A stretch of 64,000 nucleotides of DNA from JAJPJE01 sp963724985 (GCA_963724985.1 CAVRWV010000008.1:219440-283439); one strand, 5' to 3'; positions 43,140 through 54,170 are shown, counted from the first letter of the stretch. Notes: generated from the sequence alone by a model not told the origin. Made by a program: numbers and translations.

Positions 43140-44033
43140 CTAGTTCGCGGATGATGTCCCGCAGCTTGTTGAGGTCGTTGCGAGCGAAGTCGCCAAATTC
43201 TTCTTGTCGTACTTGTAAGTGATCGTGTTGATGCCGGCGAGATCAGAAGGCAGCTTGATTTCCTCTCCCCGCGGTTCCACCAGCAGTGACCGATGGCGGC
43301 CCAGTCGGCCCATGAAGAAACCGAGCTCGAAGATCACGTTGTCTCTCGGCGATCCGACCGCTCTCCTCGGTCTCTCCGTCATTCGTCAGGTTCAGCTACG
43401 GCGATTGCCACATCGGACTCATCGAGAGCGCGTTCAATACTTTCAATGGCGTAATAGGAGGCCTGAAACACACCGTCTGTCCACACGGTCACGTTGAAGG
43501 GATCATGGTCAAACGCGTTTTGGATCGTTCGAGCAATCTCTAGCGCCTCCGCAGACGAAATGATAAAGACACGAATCTTGTCGCTAACTGCTGTCACCAA
43601 GGCATTGCGCTGCTCCAAACGCCTAGCAAGCTCTTTTGCGAACCGACGCCAGATGTCCGGATGCTTGTTCCCAAATTCAACAAGCCGCGCTTCGGAAAAC
43701 CTGATAACAACGGAGTCCTCGCGCGCGACGACTGTCGCCGAGCGCCTTTGCGTGTGTTGAATCGCAGCCATCTCGCCAACGTGGTCATTTGGAAAGCGGC
43801 CGGCGACAACTCTGCCGTTTACGACGATGTCAAAAGAACCCGTTACAATCAGAAATACGTCGCTATCCTCCCCACCCTGCTGGACGATCGCAGTCCCGGC
43901 CTTCACATCGAGAAGTTCTCCACTCGTTGCTACTTCTGTCGCAAGCTCTGCGTTGCCCGCGACCAATCTTTTGATCCCTCAACGTGTCGATGAGGGCTTG
44001 TCGGCCGGACTCACCAGCGAAACGGTTTTTCAT
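43140..44033 (-). pseudogene. pycTIR: Pycsar effector: cyclic-nucleotide-binding domain plus TIR-like domain, frameshifted
   Basis: From ATG 44033 (MKNRFAGESGRQALIDTLRDQK) a shift near 43970 leads into the main frame (AELATEVATSGELLDVKAGT). The main frame has a cNMP-binding domain with phosphate-binding cassette FPNDHVGEMAAI and RRSATVVA. A TIR-like NADase domain follows (SDKIRVFIISSAEALEIART, DVAIAVAEPDE). After another shift near 43385 come GSPRDNVIFELGFFMGRLG and IKLPSDLAGINTITY, the C-terminal part with the conserved glutamate. This is the domain order of PycTIR, which depletes NAD when cUMP or cCMP binds. The gene directly precedes both cyclases. Confidence 0.8.
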
Positions 44034-44215
44034 GTTAGTGCCTTCCACGGCATTACGATCCGAGTTGTTTAATCGGTCAGGATAAAGGTATCTAGCTATT
44101 GCCCTCAATACTTCACATGGAACGTCGGGCTGTCTCCGGGCTTGCTCTTGCGCCGATCGTAAAAGCGGGGAGTAGGGACGTTGATCTGCCCGAGCCATTC
44201 CTGGACTTTGGCGAT

Positions 44216-44323
44216 GTCAGCCTCGTTTGAAAGCGCATTCGTCGCGACCGAAATCTACAAGACGTTCCTTCATTGCGCCGCCAAGATTATACGCAGTGAG
44301 GACGGAAAGATAACTGCATACGA
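44216..44323 (+). pseudogene. Inverted partial third copy of pycC
   Basis: The plus strand here encodes FVATEIYKTFLHCAAKIIRS and EDGKITAYE. At base level it is nearly identical to the reverse complement of 42836-42926 in the first cyclase gene. It is therefore an inverted fragment duplicated just outside the effector gene. Flanking sequence on both sides is unrelated to cyclase. Confidence 0.75.
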
Positions 44324-44817
44324 AGTCGACGAGCACGCGGCTCCAAGAACTTCCGCCTTCGCGCCGCTAGTCGAGAGGACCGCCGAATATTTCTCTGCGG
44401 AGACACTTCACGGAGTTTTTAATTCGGTAGATAGTCTGGGTTAGGTCGTGCTGCGAAAGGTCTGAAGCAGGTGAATAGCTTCATCGATGGCAATTTGAGG
44501 CTGCGTGGACACTTCGGCCATGATTCGCAGCTAACTATACCAAGTTCGCGCCAGATGGCTCACATAGCGAATTTTGCGAATGACAACGTCCTTTATCAAA
44601 CACGATCCAGACGGGCCAAAGTGCTGCTTTGCGAATTCCTGAACCTGAAATCCGGCAACCGAATCTCGGGCTGCACCGTCCGGTAACTAAGATCCGGCAC
44701 CCAGTACTCACTGAACTTGTGATAATTGACTGCGTGTCCTATCAAGCGTAGCATCGCGCGAAAGTTGCTGCCGGATCCTATCGCTCGGAGTACACGCATA
44801 GCGCTTCCCCAGATCCT
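44324..44817. other. Unassigned stretch between Pycsar remnant and PAS gene
   Basis: Short frames on both strands show no recognisable domain. I see no strong hairpin or repeat. It probably contains degraded sequence and the promoter of the PAS/GAF gene. Confidence 0.35.
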
Positions 44818-46463
44818 ATGGATTTCGTTATGACGGAACCCGATACAGTCGACGGTAAACGTCGTTCGCAAGACGCGCTGAACCACTCGTGGAAAATCGC
44901 TGCGGTCTCATTCTCGCTACTGTCTGCCATCCTGCTATTCGCCGTACTGGCATTGAACATTCAACAGACGAAGGTGTCGCTGACTTTGCTCTTCGCAATC
45001 GCAGCCCTCATTACTGCTTTCGCTGTTCTGCTGACGATCACGCTTCTGCAGATGCGCCAAAACCAGCGCTACGCAGCCAGCGTTCTTGAAGCGACGAGGG
45101 AGGAGTTTCAAGAAATGGCCAGCAACATCCAGGAGGTCTTCTGGATGATAGACGCTGATACCAAAAGAGCTCTGTACATTAATCCTGCATACGAGACGAT
45201 CACGGGTCGGTCCCGTCAATCGTTAATCCAGAATCCGTTCTCTTGTGAGGAAATGATTTACCCGGAGGATCGCGCTCATGTTTTGGCGGCTTTCGATGAA
45301 GCTACTCGAACCGGAGAATTCCATCAGAGATTTCGGATCGTTTGCGCACAGAACGAGATTCGATGGGTGAGTGTCCACGGATTCCCTGTCAGGGATCACA
45401 CGGGTAAAATCCAGCGACTCGTTGGCACGGCACAAGAAATTACAGCCCAGAAACAAGCTGAAGATCAACTCGCTAAGAATCTTGAAGTCACCCAATCAGC
45501 GTTGGCCGAAACCGAGGCGTTGCATAATGCAACACTGGCGCTCACGCAGGATTTGCGCATGGACTTCGTTATGGGAGCGCTGCTTCGGTCGTTAGGCGAA
45601 CTGATTCCGTATACGTGTGCTCGCATTCTGGTGCCCGATGGAGGGTCGCACGTGTTGGCACTGGGGGAACAGTTATGTCCTGAACCAGCGAACGCATCTC
45701 ACCAAATACCCGCTGACCCTCAGCACCGAGAAATCTGCCTTCTTGAAGCGATTGCTAACTGAACAGAAGAGCGTGTTGATCTCCGACACTGGGCAGGAAG
45801 AACAATGGAAAACCTTCAAAGGCCATGGTCAACTGCGCTCCTGGCTCTCGGTTCCATTGGTGGCTTCTGGCGAGTATCTTGGGCTGCTTTCAATCGGCCA
45901 CGCTGACCCGAATCGGTATACGACCGAGCATTTGCGACGAGCGGAATTGCTAGCGATTCCGGCGGCTGCAGCCATCCAGAACGCCCGCCTGTACCAGACA
46001 GCACAGATCTACGGTTCGGAACTCGAGAAGAGAATCGCCGAACTGAAACATGCGCAAGCCGCTTTGCTCCAATCAGAGGACAGCCGCAAGATCTCTGAGG
46101 ATAAGTTTCAAAAAGTCTTCCATTCCAGCCCCATTCCGTTCTCTATCACCACCGTCAACGAAGGGCGATTCCTTGACATCAACGCGGCTTTCGAGCGCCG
46201 GTACGGTTACTCGCGAGCAGAGGTGGTCGGCCGCACGGTTGGTGAACTGCGGATCTGGGAAGATCCTAAGGACCGCGTCTTGATGCTTGCTCAATTGCAG
46301 CGACGGTGGTCCTATTTGCAGTGTAATTACTCGTCTTCGAACCAAGTCAGGCGAGGTGAAGACCACCGCTTATTCGGCAGACAAGATTCAATTTGATGGA
46401 CAATCCTGCATCCTCGCAGTTTCCGAAGACCTTCCCGATAACGACCACAAATTGATGAACTGA
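44818..46463 (+). pseudogene. Membrane-anchored PAS-GAF-PAS sensor, frameshifted and lacking an output domain
   Basis: The N-terminus has two transmembrane segments (AAVSFSLLSAILLFAVLAL and LLFAIAALITAFAVLLTITLL). A PAS domain follows (IQEVFWMIDADTKRALYINPAYETITG) and the start of a GAF domain (LGELIPYTCARILV). Near 45665 the frame shifts. GAF continues in the second frame (SVLISDTGQEEQW, LRSWLSVPLVASGEYLGLLSI), then a second PAS (FHSSPIPFSITTVNEGRFLDI). A further shift near 46370 leads to the end at 46463 (FDGQSCILAVSEDL). No histidine kinase or GGDEF domain follows, so it is either a truncated kinase or a broken stand-alone sensor. It is probably not functional. Confidence 0.65.
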
Positions 46464-46714
46464 GTATTCACAACAGGTTCATAACTTCCCGTAAACCAAC
46501 ACACATGTTTACAGCTCGGGCCGCGATTTGCCCCGAATCGCGGACACAAAACAGAAAAGTTGTTGTCCCCGTCCCGGTATCGTTCAGCATACCTGACGCG
46601 CTCGTGAGGTGAGGCACGGCTATACCCGATGACTCCACGATCTTAGAGACAGAACCATAACTCTCGCCAGACTGTTTGAGATTGGAAGTTCACGCGCGCT
46701 GAGCAGGATTAGCA

Positions 46715-47554
46715 ATGAACGGAAGAAGCTGCGGTTGTCTCATTTGTGACCTTGAGCGCGCTTTGCTCGAAGAGTTTTCTGATCTGCAAAATCGGATTGC
46801 ATACCTCACATTCGTTTCTGAGAGTCCCATCTTGTCCCGGTTTCAATCCGTCTCAGAACTCATGCAGTATCTCCACCGCTCTGAGTCTGGGACAGACAAC
46901 ACTCCGGCAGCCGCAGACCAGATCCTTGGGGAGTTGGTCCGTTTGTGGGAGTGGCATCGAGAGATGTGCCAGAAGCTGCTTCTGCTGGCCTTGATGCCTG
47001 CCGTGCACAAGACCAGCCGAGTTATTGCGGCTCGCTTTCCGACACTAGCGCGCGAAGATATCGGACAACATCTCCTCACGTCGATGCTCGAAATTCTTCG
47101 CTCCAGGGGCTTGCGTACTAGACGATCGCACTTTGCTTTCGCCATCGCTCGCTCCCTGCGGCGATACTCTTTCCGCTGGGCGATTCGGGAAGCAGGTTTT
47201 GTGCCGAGCGAAAATGATGAACGTTTGGGCGACTCTCGAGCAGATGGCAAATCGGATGAGGCACTCGAAGTCAGTATCGAATTGCGGAGTTTCCTTCATC
47301 GCTGCTTGTCCGATCGGTTGTTGACCGAGAGCGAACATGAACTGTTGATTCTCTTCAAACTCCAAGAAGTCCCGGCGGAAACGCTGGCAGCTCGCGAAGG
47401 ACTATCCGAGGGTGCATTCAGGCACCGGATGTTGCGTTTGGTTGCGAGACTCCGACGCGTGGCGCAGAACCCCGCTGTCACCGCTGTTCGAACTGCGAAA
47501 CCCGCAACAACCGTCACAAACAAGTCGCAGCAGGGAAGAACTTTCGCAGCGTAG
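46715..47554 (+). CDS. Sigma-70-like regulator at the head of the transfer operon
   Basis: The 279-residue protein has a sigma-like helical middle (REDIGQHLLTSMLEILRSRG, RRSHFAFAIARSLRRYSFRW, similar to region 2). A region 4-like HTH follows (LSDRLLTESEHELLILFKLQ, VPAETLAAREGLSEGAFRHRMLRLVARLRR). The N-terminus contains a Cys pair (CGCLIC). It lies 256 bases before the VirB2 gene, in the same orientation. Its position suggests that it activates the transfer operon; I do not know a characterised homologue. The gene is intact. Confidence 0.6.
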   Translation: MNGRSCGCLICDLERALLEEFSDLQNRIAYLTFVSESPILSRFQSVSELMQYLHRSESGTDNTPAAADQILGELVRLWEWHREMCQKLLLLALMPAVHKTSRVIAARFPTLAREDIGQHLLTSMLEILRSRGLRTRRSHFAFAIARSLRRYSFRWAIREAGFVPSENDERLGDSRADGKSDEALEVSIELRSFLHRCLSDRLLTESEHELLILFKLQEVPAETLAAREGLSEGAFRHRMLRLVARLRRVAQNPAVTAVRTAKPATTVTNKSQQGRTFAA

Positions 47555-47810
47555 ATCGAAACCGAAATATTTCTGAGCGCCCATCGTCCGGTTCTTACGG
47601 TTCCAAACAGATTAGGTAGGAGAAACAAGTTCTCGCCGACCTGTTTGTACGAAAAAACAAGACGAACACTGGGAACGACTGGCAATGGAACTCTTGTTCC
47701 AAACGCTTCAGGACCTTCTGAAGCCACACGTCCTCCACCGCTCCTGGTAGTCCCTCTCATCTGTCTTAGGGTCGGCGAGAACTCTAACTGTCGCATTAGG
47801 AGGCATCAAC

Positions 47811-48143
47811 ATGGCCAGTTGCTCACTGAAAACACTTCGCCGGCGCCTTCGCAAACATCACCTGCTGCGTCGAGGAGCACTGATCTCCGCCGTTTCTCTC
47901 GTGGCCGCGCAGGAGGCGCTCGCGCAGGCTGCCGGAGGTTCTCCATGGACACAGGCGGTTCAAGTGCTGCAAACAGCATTCACAGGTCCGATCGCCACAG
48001 GTCTGGCGTTGGTGGCCATCGTGGTTGGTGGGCTGATGTTTGCTTTTGGGGAAGGCGCCGCCAAACGGACCTTATCTGGCGTGATTTTCGGCGTCGGTAT
48101 GGCCGTAGGGGCTGTGAACTTCATGTCCTGGCTCTTTGGATAA
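47811..48143 (+). CDS. virB2: VirB2/TrbC pilin-like protein
   Basis: The 110-residue product has a basic N-terminus, a long hydrophobic signal ending near AQEALAQA, and two transmembrane helices (FTGPIATGLALVAIVVGGLMFAFG and LSGVIFGVGMAVGAVNFMSWL). This is the typical size and topology of VirB2/TrbC prepilins that form the conjugative pilus. It is preceded by AGGAGG-like bases (TTAGGAGGCATCAAC) and starts the transfer operon. Confidence 0.88.
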   Translation: MASCSLKTLRRRLRKHHLLRRGALISAVSLVAAQEALAQAAGGSPWTQAVQVLQTAFTGPIATGLALVAIVVGGLMFAFGEGAAKRTLSGVIFGVGMAVGAVNFMSWLFG

Positions 48144-48192
48144 CCAGGCGCTGCACTCGACATCAGTCGAACAAACTGGAGCCAGCCGGATC

Positions 48193-48486
48193 ATGTCACG
48201 ACGCGTCAATCCCGTCTTCCGCTCTCTCAATGCTCCGCTCACCTTGCTGGGCGCCGAGAGGAAGTTGTTCTTCGTCGCTCTGGTGATCGGTGCCGGGGTC
48301 TTCAATCTGCTGCATACGTTATTCGGTGGAATCCTGATGTTTGCCTTGTTGTATGTCTTCGCCCGTTGGGCCACCAAGACCGATCCCGAGATTCTCCGCC
48401 TCTTGCTCAATTCCGCAAGGAGTCGGCAACAGTACGACCCGATCAAGTTTGCGCCTCTTCCCGTGCGCAGGGTGGATCATGTTTAG
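48193..48486 (+). CDS. virB3: VirB3/TrbD inner-membrane protein
   Basis: From ATG 48193 the product has about 97 residues: a short N-terminus with NPVFRSLNAPLTLLGAERKL, then two hydrophobic helices (FFVALVIGAGVFNLLHTLF, GILMFALLYVFARWA) and a charged tail. Length and motif match VirB3/TrbD, always found just upstream of virB4. An alternative TTG at 48136 overlaps virB2. Its stop overlaps the virB4 start codon region by eight bases. Confidence 0.85.
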   Translation: MSRRVNPVFRSLNAPLTLLGAERKLFFVALVIGAGVFNLLHTLFGGILMFALLYVFARWATKTDPEILRLLLNSARSRQQYDPIKFAPLPVRRVDHV

Positions 48487-50933
48487 GCTCGAGCGCGCAA
48501 CGCGCAGCCATCACGAGGCCGGCTCGTTGAACGACCGCGTCAACCTCTTCGGATTCATCGACGACCACACGTTCCTGACCAAGAGCGGAGATGTTGGGGT
48601 GGTAGTTGCTGTAGAGGGGATGGATTACGAATGCCTCACCACCGACGAAATCGATGGGTTTGCAAAGCGTCTCGAATCTGCCTTCAAGGTTTTCGACGAC
48701 CGGTGCCGCGTTTATCAGTACCTATTCAAGCGGAACCACGAAACGATTCCTCACCAGCCTTACGCTAATCCCGTCGTAAACGCTGCCATTGAGAGCCGCA
48801 TTCGCTACCTGAAAAGCAAGGCCGATAGCCTGTACTCGCTCACGATCTACTATGTCGTTCTGCTTGAAAGCCGCAACCGAAAGTCCTCTCTGCTCGCGAA
48901 TATTGGGAAGCATCCGGCCGCTGCAGCCAGAGAATTGCTGGCCTCCCTTTCCACCGAAAGACAAGTTGTCTTGCTGCGGGATGAGATTGATCGTATGCGT
49001 TCAAGCCTGAGTCATAAGGTCTCCAGCTTCTTGCTGCAGGTCGGAGACTTTTTGCCGGCGATGATCCTCCCCAAAGACCGGGCGTTTGCGGTGTTGAAGC
49101 GAATCCTAAACCTGGCACCTCTCAAACTAGACAATGCGCGACTGAAGCACGATACGTTCTTGGACTACTACCTCTGTGAGTCCCACCTGGAATGTCATCG
49201 TGGCTTCCTACGTATCGATGATTACTACGTCAAGGTCCTGACACTCAGAGAGCCATCTGCGCAAACCTTCCCGCTAATTTTCAGGAGGCTGCTGGATGTT
49301 GAGGCCAACTTTTTCATCGCCACCGAGTGGCGCAAGGAAGCACAGGACAGAACCCGCCATCGCATCCATTCCCGGCGGCGCCATTTTCACAATACCAAGC
49401 GTTCCCTCGTCAGCTATTTCGGAAGTTCGGATACGGCTCCTAATCCTCACGAAATCCTGATCGACGACTCGAAAGAGGCCCAGGTGCGCGATCTAGGGGA
49501 AGCCCTCAAGGAACTCGAAGTCCATGGTCACTACTTTGGCGAGTTTTCACTTACCGTCGTGGTATATGACCTTGAACTGACCAAGGTCGAAACGTCTTGT
49601 GCGGAAGTCTACAAAGTATTCAGCGTCCATGACGCGCAGCTGTACGACGAACGCTACAACCTGTTGAATGCCTACCTGGCAACCATCCCCGGCAATCGTG
49701 CCTTTAACTTGCGCCGCCTCCTCATCACCAACGCGAACTATGCTGACTATTCCTTTTTCTTCACGCTGCATACCGGGGAGCGCCGGAACTACCACCTCGG
49801 AGCCGAATACCTGGCGGTTCTTGAAACCAATCACAAAACCCCGTACTTCCTGAATCTGCATCATCGCGATGTGGCGCACACCGTCATTCTGGGACGGACA
49901 GGTTCGGGCAAGTCGTTTCTCCTCAACTTCCTGATCACCAATCTTCAGAAGTACGACCCCTACACGTTCATCTTCGACTTAGGCGGAAGTTTTGCCAGCC
50001 TGACGCGACTGTTCGGTGGTTCCTACCTGTGTGCTGGGATTGCGTCTGGCGATTTCAGGATCAATCCGTTTGCGCTCGGCGCCGGAGAAACGAAACCTGG
50101 ATTTTCTAACTCTGTTCCTGCGTGTGCTCATGGAATCGCAGGATGGCCGCAGGATCACGGCTGACGAAGAACGTGAGCTCTACGAGCAAATTCAGAACCT
50201 CTATGAGCTGGGAGATGCCGCTCTCCACACCCTGAGTACGCTGGGGAACACGCTACGCCGAGATCTCGATAGCCGACTCTTCCGCTGGAAACAAGGTGGG
50301 CAATTTGGCCACGTCTTCGACAATGCCGACGACACGATCTCCTTCTCGCGTTTTCAGTGCTTCGATTTTCAGAGCATGCGGGAGTATCCCCAGATCCTGG
50401 AACCGCTCCTTTTCTACATCCTGCATCGGGCCGACGCGATCATTCGCGATCCCAAACTGAGCCATGTTTTCAAAGCTTTCTTCATCGATGAGGCCTGGGT
50501 ATTTCTGAAGAATCCGAGCATTCGTGGCTACATCGTCGAGGCACTCAAGACGTGGCGCAAGCACAACGCGGCACTAGTGTTGTCCACGCAATCGCTTGAC
50601 GAGCTTCGCAAGTCCGACATCCTCGACGTCATTCTGGAGAGCTGTGTAACGAAAATCTTCCTCGCCAATCCGGACATGGACAGGAACCTTTACCAGCAGC
50701 ACTTTCACCTGAACGATCACGAAATCGAGCTCATTGCAGGCCTTGTCCCGAAGCAGCAATTGCTGATCAAGAACCCCGATGTTGCCAAAGTCGCGAACCT
50801 CAACGTCGACGCCAAAAGCTATTGGCTCTACACCAACGATCCTTACGACAACCGCAAACGAGATGAGGCTTTCGCTACCTACGGGTTTGAAAGAGGACTC
50901 GAAATCCTCGCGGCTACGAAGTCCAAGCAGTAA
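48479..50933 (+). CDS. virB4: VirB4/TrbE conjugative ATPase, with one apparent frameshift
   Basis: Reading from ATG 48479 gives a VirB4 N-domain (HHEAGSLNDRVNLFGFIDDHTFL) and Walker A GRTGSGKSFLLNFL near residue 480. The frame then reads through to 50164 with a foreign tail. The true continuation is in the next frame from about 50095 (RNLDFLTLFLRVLMESQDG), with Walker B FFIDEAWVFLK and LSTQSLDELRKSDILD to the stop at 50933. Removing one A from GAGAAACG near 50090 restores a roughly 817-residue ATPase. VirB4 powers pilus assembly and transfer. If the shift is real the element cannot conjugate by itself. Confidence 0.85.
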
Positions 50934-50964
50934 CAAATCGAAGACTGCATTCCAGGAGGCAAAT

Positions 50965-51780
50965 GTGAAAGGACTTGTAAAACATCTTGTGTGGTGTTGG
51001 CTTCTTTCGCAATTAGTGGTTCCTCTCCGCGCGGCCGAGAGCGCGCGGCTTGTGAAGTATGCGCAAACCGACGTGGTTCCGATCCACGCCAAAGTGCGCT
51101 TCTCGACCCTGATCGTCCTGCCCGCTGACGAAGAGATTCTGGACTTTACCACCGGGGACAAGGACTTCTGGATCATCAACGGCGCGCACAATCTCTGCTA
51201 CCTGCACCCCGCCCAGGAAGCGATTCGCAGCAACCTGAACCTGATCACCGCCAGCGGCCATATCTATTCTTTCCTGCTAACGGAAATCAGCAAGGAAACA
51301 GATGCAGAGCCTGATCTGAAGGTGTTTGTCGTTCCGAGCGAGGAATCGAATCTTGCGGCGCATCTCGCCCCCGCGAAGTTCGTCCCGGCCAGCGAAGCTG
51401 ATGCCTACAAGAACGAGTTGTCGCAATTGCGTAATCAAGTTGCGCAAGAGATTCAGCAGGCTCGGGCACGGGCTGAAGCTCGCGTTGCGGAATACAAGCA
51501 GGCCTATCCTGCGACGCTGCGGTTTGACTATGTGTACAAGCGCAAGGCAACTCAGGCGCCTTTCCTCGTGTCGGAGATCTACCACGACGACAGCTTCACC
51601 TACATCCGTTCGACGGCACGGGAGAAGCCCACCATCTACGAGCTGAAGGATTCCAAGCCCAACCTCATCAACTTCGACTACGAGAACGGACTCTACGTCG
51701 TTCCCAAGATCATCGACAACGGATATCTCGTCGTGGGTAAGAAGAAAGCGACCTTCACACGCCACATCAACGCGCAGTAG
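50965..51780 (+). CDS. virB9: VirB9/TrbG-like outer-membrane channel protein
   Basis: GTG 50965, after AGGAGG, starts a 271-residue exported protein (signal LVWCWLLSQLVVPLRAAES). The N-domain has FSTLIVLPADEEILDFTTGD and FWIINGAHNLCYLHP; the C-terminal beta domain shows RFDYVYKRKATQAPFLVSEIYHD, TYIRSTAREKPTIYEL and GLYVVPKIIDNGYLVVGKKK. This is the VirB9 pattern (NTD plus beta-sandwich CTD). It forms the core complex with VirB10. A coiled-coil-like helix rich in Ala/Arg (QQARARAEARVAEYK) links the two domains. Confidence 0.88.
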   Translation: MKGLVKHLVWCWLLSQLVVPLRAAESARLVKYAQTDVVPIHAKVRFSTLIVLPADEEILDFTTGDKDFWIINGAHNLCYLHPAQEAIRSNLNLITASGHIYSFLLTEISKETDAEPDLKVFVVPSEESNLAAHLAPAKFVPASEADAYKNELSQLRNQVAQEIQQARARAEARVAEYKQAYPATLRFDYVYKRKATQAPFLVSEIYHDDSFTYIRSTAREKPTIYELKDSKPNLINFDYENGLYVVPKIIDNGYLVVGKKKATFTRHINAQ

Positions 51781-51818
51781 TCCCGCGGCTTAACGAATTC
51801 AGTCGAGGCGAGGCTGGT

Positions 51819-53247
51819 ATGGAAAAAACGATCAAAGATATGGCCCCAAAACCATCGGGTCTTCTGCCGAAGAACCTCCAAGCATTCATTTTGGTGGGGC
51901 TCGCGCTGGCTATGGTCGTCATCATGGCCCTTACCGGCCACAAGCGTCCGGCCGCCAAACCTGCTGAGGAAAATGCCTCGACACCAGCTCCCATCTCGGT
52001 GAATGCCAGCAAAGTACTCGACTTTCAGAAGGGCATCGAACAGAGTCAACAAGAGTCTGCTCCCCAGGCTGAAGCCGCGCTGCTCGAACAGCAAAAACAA
52101 CTTGCGGCGCAGGGGAAATGGCCAGGCCAGCCCGCCGCACTCCCCCCTTATGGAAGCCCCATTTCCTCTGCATCCAGCAACGGCACCTACCCTCCCACCG
52201 CTTATGCCGCTGCTGGTTCTCAGCCTGGGGAGGGACAACCCACAACCGATCCGATCCGAGACGAAGCGAGAAAGCGCCATTACTTGTCTTATTTCGCTGA
52301 CAACGTAGCTCTGAGCTTTCGCAAAGATGTTCCGGTACCGTCATGGAAAGTGCCCGCCCCAGTTGGTGGGAACGGCTCCCAATCAGCCTCTGTTGGGCTG
52401 GCACCCATGTCGGTTGCCCGAAGCTTCGAGGAGCAAGATCAACTTCTCGCCCAGGCGGGAGCGCAGCTTGCGCGCGAGGAACAGTTACTGCAAAACATGC
52501 AGCCGAACGGTGCCCCCAGTACGTCCGGCACCACCACTCTGCCAAATAATGCGCGGCCAAGCGGACCAACCGGCGCAGCGGAGATTCCAGCTTCCGAAGC
52601 GAAGCCAAAGATCACAAATCACGATGCCTTTACCTTCTGCAACGGCGAATCCCATCACGAGCAAGAGCTATGTGATCTTCGAGGGCACCGTTCTTGAAGC
52701 CCTTCTGGTTAACCGCCTGGACGGCAGTTTTTCAGGACCTGTCAGCTGCCTTCTGTCTGACGATGTCTACTCGCACGACCGGCAACATCTACTCATTCCT
52801 GCTGGCAGCAAGTTGCTTGGAGAAGCCAGCAAGGTCGCGAACTTTGGGCAGACCCGGCTAGCGGTTACGTTTCACCGTCTCCTCATGCCAAATGGATATT
52901 CGGTCAGCCTCGACCAGTTCAAGGGGCTCGACCAGGAAGGCGCGACTGCGCTGAAAGACAAGGTGAACAACCACTACGCCAAGATTTTCGGCGCCTCCCT
53001 GGCGCTCGGTGTCCTTGGCGGTGTAGCTCAAATCGGAACCGGAAGCGCTCTCACCTCGACAGGCACCGAACGGATTCAGGAAGGGTTTGGGGTTGGCATG
53101 GCCAACGCTGGAACTCAAGTTCTGGATCGCTTCTTAAACATCCTTCCTACAGTCACAATTCGCGAAGGTACCCGGGTAAAGATCTATCTCTCAGGTGACC
53201 TTCTCTTGCCCGAGTATTCCGCCCACAACCTTTCATCGAGTCCTTAA
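51819..53247 (+). CDS. virB10: VirB10/TrbI channel protein, with one apparent frameshift
   Basis: The N-terminal part from ATG 51819 has a transmembrane helix (AFILVGLALAMVVIMALTGH) and a Pro/Gln/Ala-rich periplasmic linker, ending in the wrong frame at 52697. The C-terminal beta-barrel is in the next frame from about 52650: SYVIFEGTVLEALLVNRLDG, HLLIPAGSKLLGEASKV, PNGYSVSLDQFKGLDQEGA and LVGVGMANAGTQ-like antenna region, to 53247 (IREGTRVKIYLSGDLLLP). One base change near 52650 is needed to join them. VirB10 spans both membranes of the core complex. Confidence 0.85.
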
Positions 53248-53311
53248 GAATCGCTCGAAACCTCCAACTTCACTGTCCCGCATAAGCCAACTAAGGAAGG
53301 AGATCGAATCC

Positions 53312-54139
53312 ATGAAGAGACTTTTGTGTGCCGCCATCATCGCCGTAGCGCTCGTCGGAGGGCCCGCCAAAGCCAATGCGCAATTCGGATTAAGTGTGGT
53401 TTATGACCCCACTAACTTCCACAACGCCGTACTCCGCTACTACCAGTTGATTGCGCAATTGAACCAGATGCGCATGACTTACACGCAAATCGTCAACCAG
53501 TACAACCTAGCCGTGCAGATGGCGCATAGCCTGCCCAACATGGCTTCTCGTTACGCTACGACGTGGGCTCCATGGCGATATGCCAGTGCGCAAGACGCAT
53601 ACGGGAACTCTGGCGCTTGGATCAACGGAGCCAACACGGGTGTCGTTCCGAACGTCTTGGATGGCTATGCACGAGCGACGAATCCGCTCCTTGCGTACTC
53701 TCCCACTTTGCTTTCGGCCATGCCCGAGTCCCAAAGGCAGCGCATTCAATCGGACGGCGCGACCATCGAACTGAGCGATGGAGCGTCCCAAAATGCACTC
53801 GAAACGATTGGCGCAATCCGCGCCAATGCCGCTAGCCAGCTCAACGCTATCAACAATATTCAGAATGATTCTTTTTCCAACAACCCCGATCTCAATGCGG
53901 AAGTGTCCGTGCTGAACAAGGTCAATGCGACCAATGTTCTCGCTCTTCAGAACGCGCAGGACAGCAACAAACTGCTGATGGCCATCCTTGAGCAGCAGAC
54001 CATCCTTGCCAAACAGGCCCGCGATTCTGCCGTCGCGATCGCCAATTCCGATCTCGACCGTCGACTCAATTCCGTTGGTCTCCATCAGCAGCTGACCAGC
54101 GGTGTTGGGCAGACGTTGAATACTTATCGGTTGCCGTAA
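53312..54139 (+). CDS. virB5: VirB5/TrbJ-like secreted protein
   Basis: From ATG 53312, preceded by AAGGAAGGAGA, the 275-residue product has a signal peptide (LCAAIIAVALVGGPAKANAQ). A long helical domain follows (LRYYQLIAQLNQMRMTYTQIVNQYNLAVQMA) with a C-terminal coiled coil (ALQNAQDSNKLLMAILEQQTILAKQARDSA). This is the architecture of VirB5/TrbJ pilus-tip proteins. It is complete. Confidence 0.82.
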   Translation: MKRLLCAAIIAVALVGGPAKANAQFGLSVVYDPTNFHNAVLRYYQLIAQLNQMRMTYTQIVNQYNLAVQMAHSLPNMASRYATTWAPWRYASAQDAYGNSGAWINGANTGVVPNVLDGYARATNPLLAYSPTLLSAMPESQRQRIQSDGATIELSDGASQNALETIGAIRANAASQLNAINNIQNDSFSNNPDLNAEVSVLNKVNATNVLALQNAQDSNKLLMAILEQQTILAKQARDSAVAIANSDLDRRLNSVGLHQQLTSGVGQTLNTYRLP

Positions 54140-54170
54140 AGGAAGCAGGTTGAAGGGAAGGAGCACGCGT

